The notes beneath the pieces are model-generated. The model was not told the origin of the DNA, made no database searches, and saw only the letters and a list, made by a program, of their open reading frames with translations. The translations under genes were made by a program, and so were the position numbers. This document shows, piece after piece, positions 43,796 to 52,550 of a stretch of 64,000 nucleotides of DNA. Each line of letters opens with the position of its first letter. Within the stretch, counting starts at the first letter, position 1. This DNA comes from Bacteroidales bacterium (lineage in GTDB: Bacteria; Bacteroidota; Bacteroidia; Bacteroidales; Tenuifilaceae). The stretch covers positions 142,423 to 206,422 of the forward strand of contig JACABB010000002.1 of NCBI GenBank assembly GCA_013376985.1, written 5' to 3'.

Positions 43796-45052
43796 TTACA
43801 ATATTGCTTTACTGGCTTCGTCTAGCACATCATTTGCAAAACTATCTAAGTAGATTTGAGTAGTTCGTTCGCTATCATGTCCTAATGCTTCGCTAATAAT
43901 TGAAGTGGAGACACCACTTCTTTTCATAACAGTTGCATAAGTATGACGTGCTACATAGGTTGTTAAGGGTATGCTCAACTTTGCTTCATTACCAATAGCT
44001 TTTAAATCCTTATTGGTCTGTCCCAAAACTTTATGCAATCTATTATTTATGCTTTCTTGGGTTTTATGCTTATCCTCATCCAAAATCGGAAATATATAAC
44101 TTTTATCGCCCTTATAAAATTTCTGCTTATAGTAACTAAGAATTTCTAATGCTGGAGCAAGGAGTAAAACATTGTAGGGTTTATGGGTTTTTCGTCTAAT
44201 ATAAACTAATCTATTATCCGTTATATTCTCCCACTTTAGCATCGCTATATCTACAAAATTTAATCCTCGGCAGTAGTAGCTGAAAAGGAATAGGTTTTTT
44301 GAGCGTATTTTCTGAGCGTCATCCTCTAAATCAATGCTCTTAATTTTTTCAATTTCATCCTTAGTAATAGCTCGTTTAGCGGTTTTGGAACTTAATGAGG
44401 CAATTTTATAACTGTTGAATGGATACATCTCTCTTTTGCAAACCTTTTCTTGTATTGCTCTATTAAAAACGGCTCGTAATGAACGCATGTAAAATGATAT
44501 TCCATTGCCAGTAGCTCCCTTTGAAAGAAAATAGTTCTCATACTTTTTTAGAAAAGAGTAGGTTATCTCCTTAAAAACTACATCCGTTTTGTTTTGCTCA
44601 GCAAGGAATGTTTCAAGAGACTTCCCCAAGTCTTTGTAGCATTTAGCTGTACCTAGATTCCCCAATCGCTTTTTCTCTTCAACAACTTTGTCAATAAAAC
44701 TTAGAACAGAATGTTTTCCAACTGATTTTGCCCTGAGCATTTCTTCCTTTACCTGCTCCGAAGAAATTACATTGTCATCAGCGATTAAATCCTTAATGAC
44801 TTTATTGGCATCGTTGAGTTTTTTCAATAAAAGCTCGTTGTTCCTTTCATGATCCTTTGCTTTTTGCAAATCTTCGGCTTTACGATAATTTGTTCTAAAG
44901 CGATTCTCCTTAGAATCCCAATCTTTTTCAGTACAACTAAAGCCAGTCTTGATATACCGAGGTTTTCGGTCTTCAATTACTCTGATAAAAATAGGAGATT
45001 CTCCATCTTTATTGGTTTGATAACTCCAAAATACTATTTTTGCTAGTCCCAC
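43796..45052 (-). CDS. Tyrosine recombinase (integrase) of the island
   Basis: The 418-aa product has the Bacteroidota layout: N-terminal arm-binding domain (FIRVIEDRKPRYIKTGFSC), a SAM-like core-binding domain (about 110-205) and the catalytic domain. Visible active-site parts are Arg in FSYYCRGLNFVD, the ARHTYATV box, HDS in ALGHDSERTTQ, and the nucleophile Tyr in TQIYLDSF. It starts 165 bp from the attR copy of the tRNA-Gly 3' end and reads away from it, the normal place for an island integrase. Candidate arm sites lie just upstream and at the other island end. It should catalyse integration into and excision from tRNA-Gly(CCC). Confidence 0.95.
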   Translation of the reverse strand: MGLAKIVFWSYQTNKDGESPIFIRVIEDRKPRYIKTGFSCTEKDWDSKENRFRTNYRKAEDLQKAKDHERNNELLLKKLNDANKVIKDLIADDNVISSEQVKEEMLRAKSVGKHSVLSFIDKVVEEKKRLGNLGTAKCYKDLGKSLETFLAEQNKTDVVFKEITYSFLKKYENYFLSKGATGNGISFYMRSLRAVFNRAIQEKVCKREMYPFNSYKIASLSSKTAKRAITKDEIEKIKSIDLEDDAQKIRSKNLFLFSYYCRGLNFVDIAMLKWENITDNRLVYIRRKTHKPYNVLLLAPALEILSYYKQKFYKGDKSYIFPILDEDKHKTQESINNRLHKVLGQTNKDLKAIGNEAKLSIPLTTYVARHTYATVMKRSGVSTSIISEALGHDSERTTQIYLDSFANDVLDEASKAIL

Positions 45053-45085
45053 AGCTTAGAATTTGAGGGTCGTTTGACGAATTGT

Positions 45086-45105
45086 TACTAAAACATTACT
45101 AAAAC
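45086..45105. repeat. Candidate arm-type integrase site, right
   Basis: This is an exact copy of the 20-bp sequence at 16807-16826, placed between the integrase start and attR. It may also overlap the integrase promoter and so link binding to expression. Confidence 0.55.
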
Positions 45106-45217
45106 AAAGTAACATATTTAAGATTAAAAAAACAAAAATTAGCAAAAAATAAATATTTTAAAACATTGATATACAAATTTATAAAATTATTTCAAAATTT
45201 CACAAAATGAAAAATAG

Positions 45218-45265
45218 CAGCTTCCCAAGCTGAGGGTCGCGGGTTCGAGTCCCGTTTCCCGCTCA
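45218..45265 (+). other. attR: 48-bp tRNA-Gly 3' copy at right island end
   Basis: This is the exact 48-bp copy of 16711-16758. Upstream sequence is not tRNA-like, so this is a displaced 3' half and not a second tRNA gene. It marks the right junction of the island. Confidence 0.9.
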
Positions 45266-45268
45266 TCC

Positions 45269-45303
45269 AAAAAGAGAGCAATCATTTAGATTGCTCTCTT
45301 TTT
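45269..45303 (+). terminator. Original tRNA-Gly terminator, now separated
   Basis: A perfect 15-bp stem (AAAAAGAGAGCAATC with its complement) and 5-nt loop is followed by more T. It directly follows the attR copy, as expected for the native tRNA terminator displaced by insertion. Confidence 0.8.
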
Positions 45304-45480
45304 TTATAAACATAATTTGCTCTAAAAACATAAAAGCAAATTAGATTAACTAATCTGCTTTTATATAGAGCCCTTAAAAAACTATTCAAACAACCGTTGA
45401 TTTTCTATTGCGGATTCCAGAAACACACAAGTATCTATTATTTTACTGGAAACAAATCTTTTATAACACAAAGGAATGAG

Positions 45481-46971
45481 TTAGCGTTTACTAATTTTAA
45501 TTCCAAAAATTACAATCCCAACTATTAATCCAATAAGTAAAGCAATTAAAACAATTATCCATAATACTTGGGTTTTAGCCTCAATTTGTATCCTTACCGT
45601 CTTATCGTCCGAATCAACACGCCGATTATCAGCTAAAGCTTCTGTTTTTATTTTCACTTCTTGAGCCCCAACACCCTCATCTTTTGCAGGAGTTATCGAA
45701 ATGTCAACTTCTACTTCTTTGTTTGGCTCCAATTCTTTTATTAATTCAGGATTAACATTTGAGTGCCAATTAGCAGGCATATCTAATAGCACTTTAATAT
45801 TATCCAACCGACGAGTACCTGCATTACGAATAACAACCCTCATATTTACACTATCGCCAACCTTTATTTCATGGTATAAATTAGGAGCATTTACCTCTAT
45901 TTTCCCTTTTCCTCTTGGAATAATTTCAAGTTTCTCTTTTCCTCCAAGAATATTTTTTATTTCGCTTTCCGAAAATATTTGATTGCTTTTTTCTAAAATT
46001 TTGTTGTATTCAAGATTGGTCAGTACAGCACAGTAAAATGTAATCGGTTTATCCATTACAATAATATCATCATCCCTGTCGGGTAAATATACTTTTAGAG
46101 ATAATTTTTTTGTATTAACACCTTGTGTAAACTTAATTTGCGACACTTTCGATTCAGCATCAAGTATATCATACGTTATTTGTTTGGGTAAATTCAGGAT
46201 AATTATCCTGTAGGTATCATCATCGGATGAGAATTTTTCTAATGATAGATCATAAGTGGCTTGCGAACTCAAATCTGCTTCTTGCGAAAACTGTGTTGAA
46301 CTAATATCAATTGAGTTGATACTGGCATCCTTTTCTAAGTAAATATTTTTCTGATCCTTTTTGCCGTTGTAATTTAAAACAACTTGTAAATTCTCCATGT
46401 CTTTTAATAGTTCAAAATCAGCAATGGCTTCATTTCCCATATCAATAGATGGAATCCTAAATTCATAGGGTGAACTAATAGTTATTTGATCGGCAATGTT
46501 AACAAGGGATACAAATACATTATATATTTTTCCAGATCGCATTTCTGGGGAAAACACATCAAAATGATCTTTAAACTGATTTAGATACTCTTGGTTGCCT
46601 TCTATTGCACTTTTTACAGTAACCCTTACTCGCCTATTACCCTTTGCGTCTTGATATTTTGTTGCTTTTTCAACCATTATATACGATTGTACAGAAATCA
46701 ATCGTAGTAATAACTTTTGATAGTCAACCTCTTTACTTAAAAGTTCGTTCTTACTTTGATTAAAATCATTCAGTGATATAGCCCTCTCATCTAGCAGTTT
46801 TTTATTATTTTCAAATTTTTGTTTGGCTATTTCGTAATCAGCTCTCGCCTTTTTTAAATCTAAAACAATGGTTGCTTCGTCTTGCGAGAAACACAAACAC
46901 CATGCGAAAAGCATTGATGATGCTAATATTAGGACTCGAATTATTCTATTCATATTTTTATTATTGTTCAT
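45481..46971 (-). CDS. NEW3-domain membrane protein
   Basis: The 496-aa product has a signal peptide (RVLILASSMLFAWCLCFSQ), a coiled coil at about 35-90 (KKARADYEIAKQKFENNKKL) and a long beta-rich region. A NEW3-type Ig-like domain near 375-465 follows (VGDSVNMRVVIRNAGTRRLD, LLDMPANWHSNVNPE), then one membrane helix at about 471-490 with a short basic tail. It follows the TolC gene by 12 bp on the same strand. The coiled coil plus envelope location suggests an adaptor-like or periplasmic part of the export machinery for the neighbouring ABC transporter. The domain call is good; the role is inferred from context. Confidence 0.7.
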   Translation of the reverse strand: MNNNKNMNRIIRVLILASSMLFAWCLCFSQDEATIVLDLKKARADYEIAKQKFENNKKLLDERAISLNDFNQSKNELLSKEVDYQKLLLRLISVQSYIMVEKATKYQDAKGNRRVRVTVKSAIEGNQEYLNQFKDHFDVFSPEMRSGKIYNVFVSLVNIADQITISSPYEFRIPSIDMGNEAIADFELLKDMENLQVVLNYNGKKDQKNIYLEKDASINSIDISSTQFSQEADLSSQATYDLSLEKFSSDDDTYRIIILNLPKQITYDILDAESKVSQIKFTQGVNTKKLSLKVYLPDRDDDIIVMDKPITFYCAVLTNLEYNKILEKSNQIFSESEIKNILGGKEKLEIIPRGKGKIEVNAPNLYHEIKVGDSVNMRVVIRNAGTRRLDNIKVLLDMPANWHSNVNPELIKELEPNKEVEVDISITPAKDEGVGAQEVKIKTEALADNRRVDSDDKTVRIQIEAKTQVLWIIVLIALLIGLIVGIVIFGIKISKR

Positions 46972-46983
46972 TCTTATTATCCT

Positions 46984-48504
46984 TTATTCTAAAGGTGCTG
47001 TATAACTTCTATAATTTTGAAAATCCCACATAGTTTTTCTTTTCAAATCAGCCAATGCCATTTGATATGTGATATATGCATTTAAATACTCTAATTGCAC
47101 TTGCGAAAGTCTTTCTTGCTCTACAGCCAATTGCTGGCTTGTAAGCTCTCCATTTGAAAACCTAAGTTGACTTATTTTATAACTTTTAGTTGAAACCTCC
47201 TTGTTTTTTTCATAAATACTCAACCTACTTCGACTTTCCTCAACAGTACGCACTATATCGCGAATCTCCTTTATAATCGTGTTTTTTGTATTTTCAAGAA
47301 TCAATTTTTTTTCTTCTAACTTACAATTTTCCCTTCTGTATAAAGATTTTGATCTACCCCAATCAGAAATAGGGATTGCTATTGAAAACACTACGCTTCT
47401 GTTTGGTGGTCTCACTTTAATATTGTCTATTGAAGAATTATACAGTTCGCTTAAAGACCCCTTATTCGATGTACTCACTCCCGTAAGATCGTAATAGGCT
47501 GATATTTTACCCTGCATCCTTCCTTCCCGTTTTGCCCTGTCTGTCTGTATTTTTTGTAACTCAATATCAAATTGTGCTTCTGACAATTCAAGTCTATTAA
47601 GTAAACCTTGGTTAATAGCAGTGTCTAAATCGATTTTGTAAATATCATAACGTAGATCTGTTACAATTACAATGTTTTTATCCATATCTAATCCTATCAA
47701 CTGCTTAAAATTATCCTTCTCTCGCTCAAGGAGGCTACAAACCTCAGAATATTTAGTCTTATTTTGCGCCTTTGTTATCTCGGCAATCAATAAATCTCCC
47801 TCGGGTATGTTACCTGTTTCATATTTTAATTTTGCAATCCGAAACGACTCCTCAGAATTTTTCATTTTTTCGTTTGCAATATCTTTTTCCATACTTGCAC
47901 GATATAAATTGTAAAACCCAAGGCTTACATTGTATATAATATCCATTTGAGCCCGCGTATAAGTGCAATTCGATTTTTCATATTGAAGCTCAGCCTCTTT
48001 CAAATCCTCTTTCAACCTGTTTTTAGTAAATAAAGGCTGCTCCAAACTTATCACAAATCGATTATATACATCATTAGTGTTAAGTCTTTTATAATTCATG
48101 CCAGAGAATGCTGTTGATATATATTCTCGATATGAATATGAAGTAAAAGCTAAATTACCCCCCGTAGGTAAAGTGTATGTAAACTTAAGATCTCCACCAA
48201 TTTTCATCGACCCATTTGAATTATATACGGGTAACGTATCAGCCTGCTGAATTTCATTTACAGACTCAGACCAAGCAGGGGCAAACAGATTCAAATCGAG
48301 TCGAGGTTTGAAAGTTGCCTTATAAAACGAAAAATAATGCTGCATGGACTGCTGGTTCGATTTAAACAATTTTATTGTATAACTTTCCTTTAATGCAATT
48401 CTAACGGCATCATCAAAAGTGATTAATAAAGTATCTTGTCCAAATATTTTAATCGAAAAACCAATCAGTACAATAATTATGATAATTTTTTTGTTACGAA
48501 TCAT
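46984..48504 (-). CDS. TolC-family outer membrane efflux protein
   Basis: The 506-aa product has a signal peptide ending KIFGQ and two repeats of the TolC fold with long coiled-coil helices: LTFDDAVRIALKESYTIKLF-like opening, AELQYEKSNCTYTRAQMDII, and YKISQLRFSNGELTSQQL near the end. TolC proteins form the outer-membrane channel of tripartite exporters. It is the first gene after a clear sigma-54 promoter and is followed by the NEW3-domain gene. The divergent HK/sigma-54 regulator/ABC genes next door suggest it serves the peptide exporter. No standard membrane-fusion protein (HlyD/AcrA) is visible in the window; the NEW3 protein may take its place. Confidence 0.9.
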   Translation of the reverse strand: MIRNKKIIIIIVLIGFSIKIFGQDTLLITFDDAVRIALKESYTIKLFKSNQQSMQHYFSFYKATFKPRLDLNLFAPAWSESVNEIQQADTLPVYNSNGSMKIGGDLKFTYTLPTGGNLAFTSYSYREYISTAFSGMNYKRLNTNDVYNRFVISLEQPLFTKNRLKEDLKEAELQYEKSNCTYTRAQMDIIYNVSLGFYNLYRASMEKDIANEKMKNSEESFRIAKLKYETGNIPEGDLLIAEITKAQNKTKYSEVCSLLEREKDNFKQLIGLDMDKNIVIVTDLRYDIYKIDLDTAINQGLLNRLELSEAQFDIELQKIQTDRAKREGRMQGKISAYYDLTGVSTSNKGSLSELYNSSIDNIKVRPPNRSVVFSIAIPISDWGRSKSLYRRENCKLEEKKLILENTKNTIIKEIRDIVRTVEESRSRLSIYEKNKEVSTKSYKISQLRFSNGELTSQQLAVEQERLSQVQLEYLNAYITYQMALADLKRKTMWDFQNYRSYTAPLE

Positions 48505-48528
48505 TTTTATACTTTTAGCTTATTGCTT

Positions 48529-48545
48529 AGCAATTGACTTGCCAA
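48529..48545 (-). promoter_or_regulatory. Sigma-54 promoter (-24/-12) of tolC operon
   Basis: The minus strand reads TTGGCAAGTCAATTGCT, close to the consensus TTGGCACGNNNNTTGCT, with GG and GC separated by exactly 10 nt. It lies 25 bp upstream of the TolC start codon. A sigma-54 activator is encoded just across the divergent junction, and a candidate activator site is about 90 bp further upstream. Confidence 0.8.
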
Positions 48546-48627
48546 AATGCATTTGCTTTGTATGTTGATACATATTAATTACTTACACAATTTGTCGTAA
48601 AATTAATCTTTGCATCACATTTCACAA

Positions 48628-48636
48628 TTTGAGTAA
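48628..48636 (-). promoter_or_regulatory. Candidate activator site (TTACTCAAA) upstream of sigma-54 promoter
   Basis: The 9-mer TTACTCAAA on the minus strand is about 110 bp upstream of the predicted transcription start, a normal distance for an enhancer-type site. The same 9-mer occurs twice at 51264-51295 upstream of acpS. Confidence 0.4.
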
Positions 48637-48658
48637 AATTACCCATTAGAGTTAACAA

Positions 48659-49882
48659 ATGACCTCTCGACTCAATAAAATATTTGGAAAAAAAAACGAT
48701 TCTTCTTTTAAGGATTTTTTAAAAGAATTTAACCGGTCTATTTCTATAATAATAGATAAAGACTTGCTGATTAATAATATTTTGTCCAAAATTGAATATA
48801 TAACCAAGGCTGAAAATGTTCATTTGTTTTTGCTAAATCCAGATGCCAACAAATACGAGTTTTATACCAGTTCAAAATACAATCCAGATGTTGCATCGAT
48901 AAAACTATCATCAATCTCTGATATTATCCGTTGGCTATTGGTAAATGAGAAGCCACTGTTTTTAAGTAAATATTTACTCTCATCAGAAAAAGAGGAAAAG
49001 GAGTTATTCAATAATTTACATGTTAAGGTTTTGTTCCCCTTAAATGTACTGGGTAAACTTAATGGGGTGCTTTTAGTCTGTGGAAACATCAAAACGGAGG
49101 AAGAAATAAAAGAAAACATCGATTTAATTTCAATAACAATAGATCAGGCCGCTATGGCTTTTGAAAACGCTTTGTTATATGAGCAACAAAAAGACAGGTT
49201 GAAAAAAATGTATCGGGCAGATCAATTATCTGTTTTAGGTCAACTAGCCGCTGGTGCTGCTCACGAAATCAGGAATCCGTTAACCATTATTAGAAGCACA
49301 ATTCAGTTTCTAAAGGATGAGGTACAAAACAAGGAAATGGTTAGCGAACTTATTGAAGAGGTTGATAGAATAAATGCCATTATTCAAGGCTTATTAAATT
49401 TTGCAAAACCAGCCGAACTTAATGTCGAAACAATCTCTCTTGAAACAATAATTACTCAATCTATTTCATTAACTCGAACTACTGCAAAAAACAAAATTGA
49501 CATCAAATTTATCAATAATTGTAAAAATTCTGACATTCATGCCGATGCCTCTCAATTAAAACAAGTATTCTTAAACTTGCTTCTAAACTCCATTGATGCA
49601 GTATCAGATAAAGACAATGGTTTCATTGATATCATTCTTGATATACATGGCCAGAACGAAAAGGGTGTCAATTTTTTAGTCGTAAAAATAAAAGATAATG
49701 GGTGTGGAATATCTGCCGAAAACATAGAAAAATTATTCATCCCATTTTTTACAACAAAAACAAATGGCACAGGATTGGGATTGTCTATCTGTTATGGAAT
49801 AATAAATAGGCATGGAGGTGAAATCGAAATATATAGTAAGGAAAACTTAGGTACTACTATAAATATAAAACTCCCACAATAA
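48659..49882 (+). CDS. GAF-domain sensor histidine kinase (NtrB-like)
   Basis: The 407-aa product is soluble. A GAF-like domain spans about 20-170 (ITKAENVHLFLLNPDANKYE, LFPLNVLGKLNGVLLVCG). A HisKA domain follows with His202 in GAAHEIRNPLTII, then a HATPase domain with N-box LKQVFLNLLLNSIDA, G1 DNGCGIS and the TNGTGLGLSI lid. It is the NtrB type that partners sigma-54 activators, and its stop overlaps the start of one. The operon is divergent from tolC. The GAF domain may bind a small ligand or respond to the peptide product or its intermediates. Confidence 0.93.
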   Translation: MTSRLNKIFGKKNDSSFKDFLKEFNRSISIIIDKDLLINNILSKIEYITKAENVHLFLLNPDANKYEFYTSSKYNPDVASIKLSSISDIIRWLLVNEKPLFLSKYLLSSEKEEKELFNNLHVKVLFPLNVLGKLNGVLLVCGNIKTEEEIKENIDLISITIDQAAMAFENALLYEQQKDRLKKMYRADQLSVLGQLAAGAAHEIRNPLTIIRSTIQFLKDEVQNKEMVSELIEEVDRINAIIQGLLNFAKPAELNVETISLETIITQSISLTRTTAKNKIDIKFINNCKNSDIHADASQLKQVFLNLLLNSIDAVSDKDNGFIDIILDIHGQNEKGVNFLVVKIKDNGCGISAENIEKLFIPFFTTKTNGTGLGLSICYGIINRHGGEIEIYSKENLGTTINIKLPQ

Positions 49883-51255
49883 TGATGAGTAAAAGTATTA
49901 TGCTGGTTGACGATGAGGATAAAATCAGGAACATACTATCTAAAGTGTTAACTAAGGAAGGCTATAAAGTATTAGCCGTTGGTAATGGTCATCAGGCGTT
50001 AGACCTATACTCCTCTTTTACTCCTGATTTAATGATTCTAGACTATAAAATGCCAGGCATGACAGGTATAGAATTGATGAACAAAATAAAAGAATTGAAT
50101 CCAAATCAAACCTTCCTGTTTTTAACAGCTTTTGGTAATGTATCGCTTGCTGTTGAAGCAATAAAAGAGGGCGCTTATGATTTTATCGAAAAACCCTTTG
50201 ATAATGAAAGATTTCTACACACTATAAACAAAGCCCTAGAAAACAATGAATTAAAAACTAAAATAACTACCTTAAAGAAACAATTATTCGAAAAAAGTGC
50301 TTTTGATAATATCATAGGTAACAGCTTTAAAATTCAGCAAGTATTCTCACAGGTAAACAAAGTTGCCGAAACTAATGCTACCGTATTGCTTACTGGCGAA
50401 AGTGGTGTGGGCAAAGAACTTGTTGCTAAAGCTATTCATAACACTAGTTTTAAAAAAAATGGCGCATTTATAGCTGTAAACTGTGGTGCCATTCCAATTC
50501 ACTTAATGGAAAGTGAATTTTTCGGCTATGAAAAAGGGGCTTTTACAGATGCTAAAGAATCAAAACCGGGTCTATTTGAGTTAGCCAGTGGAGGTACATT
50601 GTTTCTTGATGAAGTAGGGGAACTTACCCTTGAAGCCCAAGTTAAATTATTAAGAGTGCTTGAAGAAAAAAAAATTTTCAGACTCGGGGGTAAAAAAACA
50701 ATTCCTGTAGATATGAGAATCATATCTGCAACAAATAGAAATATTGAAGAAAAAGTTAAAAACGGGAGTTTTCGGCTTGATTTACTATATCGATTAAATC
50801 TTTTCACTATTACAATTCCTCCTCTCAGAGAAAGAAAAGACGATATACCCCTTTTGGTTGATTATTTTATTACAAAGCACAATAGCACGCTCAACCTCAA
50901 AATAAGCAACATATCCAAAGAAGCGATTGAAACTCTCATGAATTATTCTTGGCCTGGTAATATAAGAGATCTTGAAAATGCTTTGCAAAGCGCAATGATA
51001 TTGTGTTGCGAAGGGATCATAACAAACGCTCATTTACCTTCACGTGTTAAGGGATATGTGCAATTGAATGAGCAAAATGATTTGTCTTATATTATTCCAA
51101 CAATTCTAGGCAAAAAAGAAATAAGTCCTGAATTAGAAAAAGAAATAATTGCCGATGCACTAATTAAATGTAAGCATCACAAATCAACAACGGCTAAACT
51201 ACTTAATATAAGTAGAAAAACTTTATTCAACAAAATGAAAAAATATAATTTATAA
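49882..51255 (+). CDS. Sigma-54-dependent response regulator (NtrC family)
   Basis: The 457-aa product has a receiver domain with Asp54 in MILDYKMPGMTG and a AAA+ domain (about 140-370) with Walker A GESGVGKE (172-179), Walker B LFLDEVGE and arginine-rich IPPLRERKDD. The C-terminal Fis-type helix-turn-helix is KSTTAKLLNISRKTLFNKMK. The sigma-54 contact loop reads GAFTDA (219-224) instead of GAFTGA, a variant known in some activators. It shares an operon with the GAF kinase. The adjacent -24/-12 promoter at 48529-48545 is the obvious target, and repeated TTACTCAAA sites near that promoter and downstream of this gene are candidate binding sites. Confidence 0.95.
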   Translation: MMSKSIMLVDDEDKIRNILSKVLTKEGYKVLAVGNGHQALDLYSSFTPDLMILDYKMPGMTGIELMNKIKELNPNQTFLFLTAFGNVSLAVEAIKEGAYDFIEKPFDNERFLHTINKALENNELKTKITTLKKQLFEKSAFDNIIGNSFKIQQVFSQVNKVAETNATVLLTGESGVGKELVAKAIHNTSFKKNGAFIAVNCGAIPIHLMESEFFGYEKGAFTDAKESKPGLFELASGGTLFLDEVGELTLEAQVKLLRVLEEKKIFRLGGKKTIPVDMRIISATNRNIEEKVKNGSFRLDLLYRLNLFTITIPPLRERKDDIPLLVDYFITKHNSTLNLKISNISKEAIETLMNYSWPGNIRDLENALQSAMILCCEGIITNAHLPSRVKGYVQLNEQNDLSYIIPTILGKKEISPELEKEIIADALIKCKHHKSTTAKLLNISRKTLFNKMKKYNL

Positions 51256-51263
51256 ATACACAA

Positions 51264-51303
51264 TTACTCAAAACAGGCATTGTTTATTACTCAAAATGAG
51301 CAA
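51264..51303 (+). promoter_or_regulatory. Two candidate activator sites upstream of acpS
   Basis: TTACTCAAA occurs at 51264-51272 and 51287-51295, 23 bp apart. The second extends to a near-palindrome TTACTCAAAATGAGCAA (51287-51303). They lie 80-120 bp before the acpS start and match the site upstream of the tolC sigma-54 promoter. I could not find a good -24/-12 element here. Confidence 0.4.
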
Positions 51304-51384
51304 CAATAATTTACGCATTATTTATAATACGCAGATTGACTGCATATTGTTAAAAACATCTCACGCAGGCATATTTTTTGACTT

Positions 51385-51807
51385 ATGATAATTGGAATTG
51401 GAGTTGATATTATTGATATAAAATCATTTACTGAATCATTCAATAAAAGCAAAAGATTCAGACAGAGAGTTTTTACTGAAAACGAAATTGCTTATTGTGA
51501 AAGTAAACCTAATAAATTTCAACATTACGCCGCTCGCTTTGCGGCAAAGGAAGCAGTGATGAAAGCAATTGGAACTGGTTGGAGTAAAGGCATTCAGTGG
51601 ACACAAATTGAAACGATAAATAATGGAAAAGAAAATCAGCAATTGAAAAATGATAAAAGAGATATGAACGGAGGAAAACCAGAAATAAGGTTAAGCGGGA
51701 AAACCTTGGAACGATCAAAAGACATGGGGGTTGACAATATTCATATCTCGTTGTCACATAGTGAAACACAAGTTATTGCATTTGTTGTTCTAGAAAATCA
51801 TAAATAA
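51385..51807 (+). CDS. acpS: Holo-ACP synthase-type phosphopantetheinyl transferase
   Basis: AcpS moves the 4'-phosphopantetheine arm of coenzyme A onto a serine of an acyl carrier protein. The 140-aa product has the family hallmarks IGVDIIDI (metal-binding Asp8), RFAAKEAVMKAIGTG (Glu56) and SLSHSETQVIAFVV. It is slightly longer than the usual 120-130 aa because of a polar insert near 85-95 (NGKENQQLKNDK). It starts the exporter operon, 8 bp before the ABC ATPase. A dedicated carrier protein with the GTDS site lies in the facing gene set at 59752-59991, so this is probably a pathway-specific enzyme rather than the housekeeping copy. Confidence 0.92.
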   Translation: MIIGIGVDIIDIKSFTESFNKSKRFRQRVFTENEIAYCESKPNKFQHYAARFAAKEAVMKAIGTGWSKGIQWTQIETINNGKENQQLKNDKRDMNGGKPEIRLSGKTLERSKDMGVDNIHISLSHSETQVIAFVVLENHK

Positions 51808-51815
51808 CATACATT

Positions 51816-52526
51816 ATGTTGCAGGCCAATAATTTAACTAAACGCTACGAAGACGGAAAACTTGCATTAGATGCTTTAAATCTTGAAATTAAAGATGGAG
51901 AAATTTTTTTCCTTTTGGGAGCAAATGGAGCTGGAAAAACTACAACTATCAATTTGTTTCTAAATTTCATAGAACCTACTGAGGGTAAAGTTTTAATTAA
52001 TAACATTGACGTTACGAAAGAACCTTTAGAAGCGAAAAAACATGTTGCTTATGTTTCAGAAAATGTGATGTTATACGGCGATTTTACAGCAAAACAAAAC
52101 ATACATTTTTTTTCTGAACTGGCAGGACTGGGAAAATTAAACAATGAAGACTATTATTCAATCCTCAGAAGAGTTGGTTTACAGGATAATGCATTTAATA
52201 TAAAAGTTAAAACCTTTTCAAAAGGCATGCGCCAAAAGGTCGGATTGGCAATTGCTATAATAAAAAACTCTAGCAATATTCTTTTAGATGAGCCAACATC
52301 AGGCTTGGACCCTAAAGCTGCGGCAGAATTAACTGCTGAACTTAAAGAGTTAAGAGCAAAAGGTAAAGCGATTTTAATGTGTACTCATGATATCTTTCGT
52401 GCGAAAGAATTAGCTAATAGGGTTGGTATTATGAAAGATGGTAGATTAATAATAATCCTAAATAGAGATGAATTTCTTAAAGAGGATTTAGAAAAACTTT
52501 ATTTAAGTTATATGAATGAAAATTAA
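51816..52526 (+). CDS. ABC transporter ATP-binding protein
   Basis: The 236-aa product is a complete ABC ATPase: Walker A GANGAGKTTT, signature TFSKGMRQKV, Walker B NILLDEPTSGLDP and the switch histidine in MCTHDIF. It is of the ABC-2/NatA-like exporter class. Two ABC-2 permease genes follow at 24 and 12 bp. It sits between acpS and the permeases in one operon. No peptidase domain is fused, so it does not itself cut leader peptides. It probably powers export of, or immunity to, the modified peptides of this locus. Confidence 0.95.
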   Translation: MLQANNLTKRYEDGKLALDALNLEIKDGEIFFLLGANGAGKTTTINLFLNFIEPTEGKVLINNIDVTKEPLEAKKHVAYVSENVMLYGDFTAKQNIHFFSELAGLGKLNNEDYYSILRRVGLQDNAFNIKVKTFSKGMRQKVGLAIAIIKNSSNILLDEPTSGLDPKAAAELTAELKELRAKGKAILMCTHDIFRAKELANRVGIMKDGRLIIILNRDEFLKEDLEKLYLSYMNEN

Positions 52527-52550
52527 TTATATTACTTATCTTTTAATACT

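Noticed and set aside
45218..45265. Possible second tRNA-Gly
   Set aside because: Only the 3' part from the anticodon stem is present; it is the attR copy.
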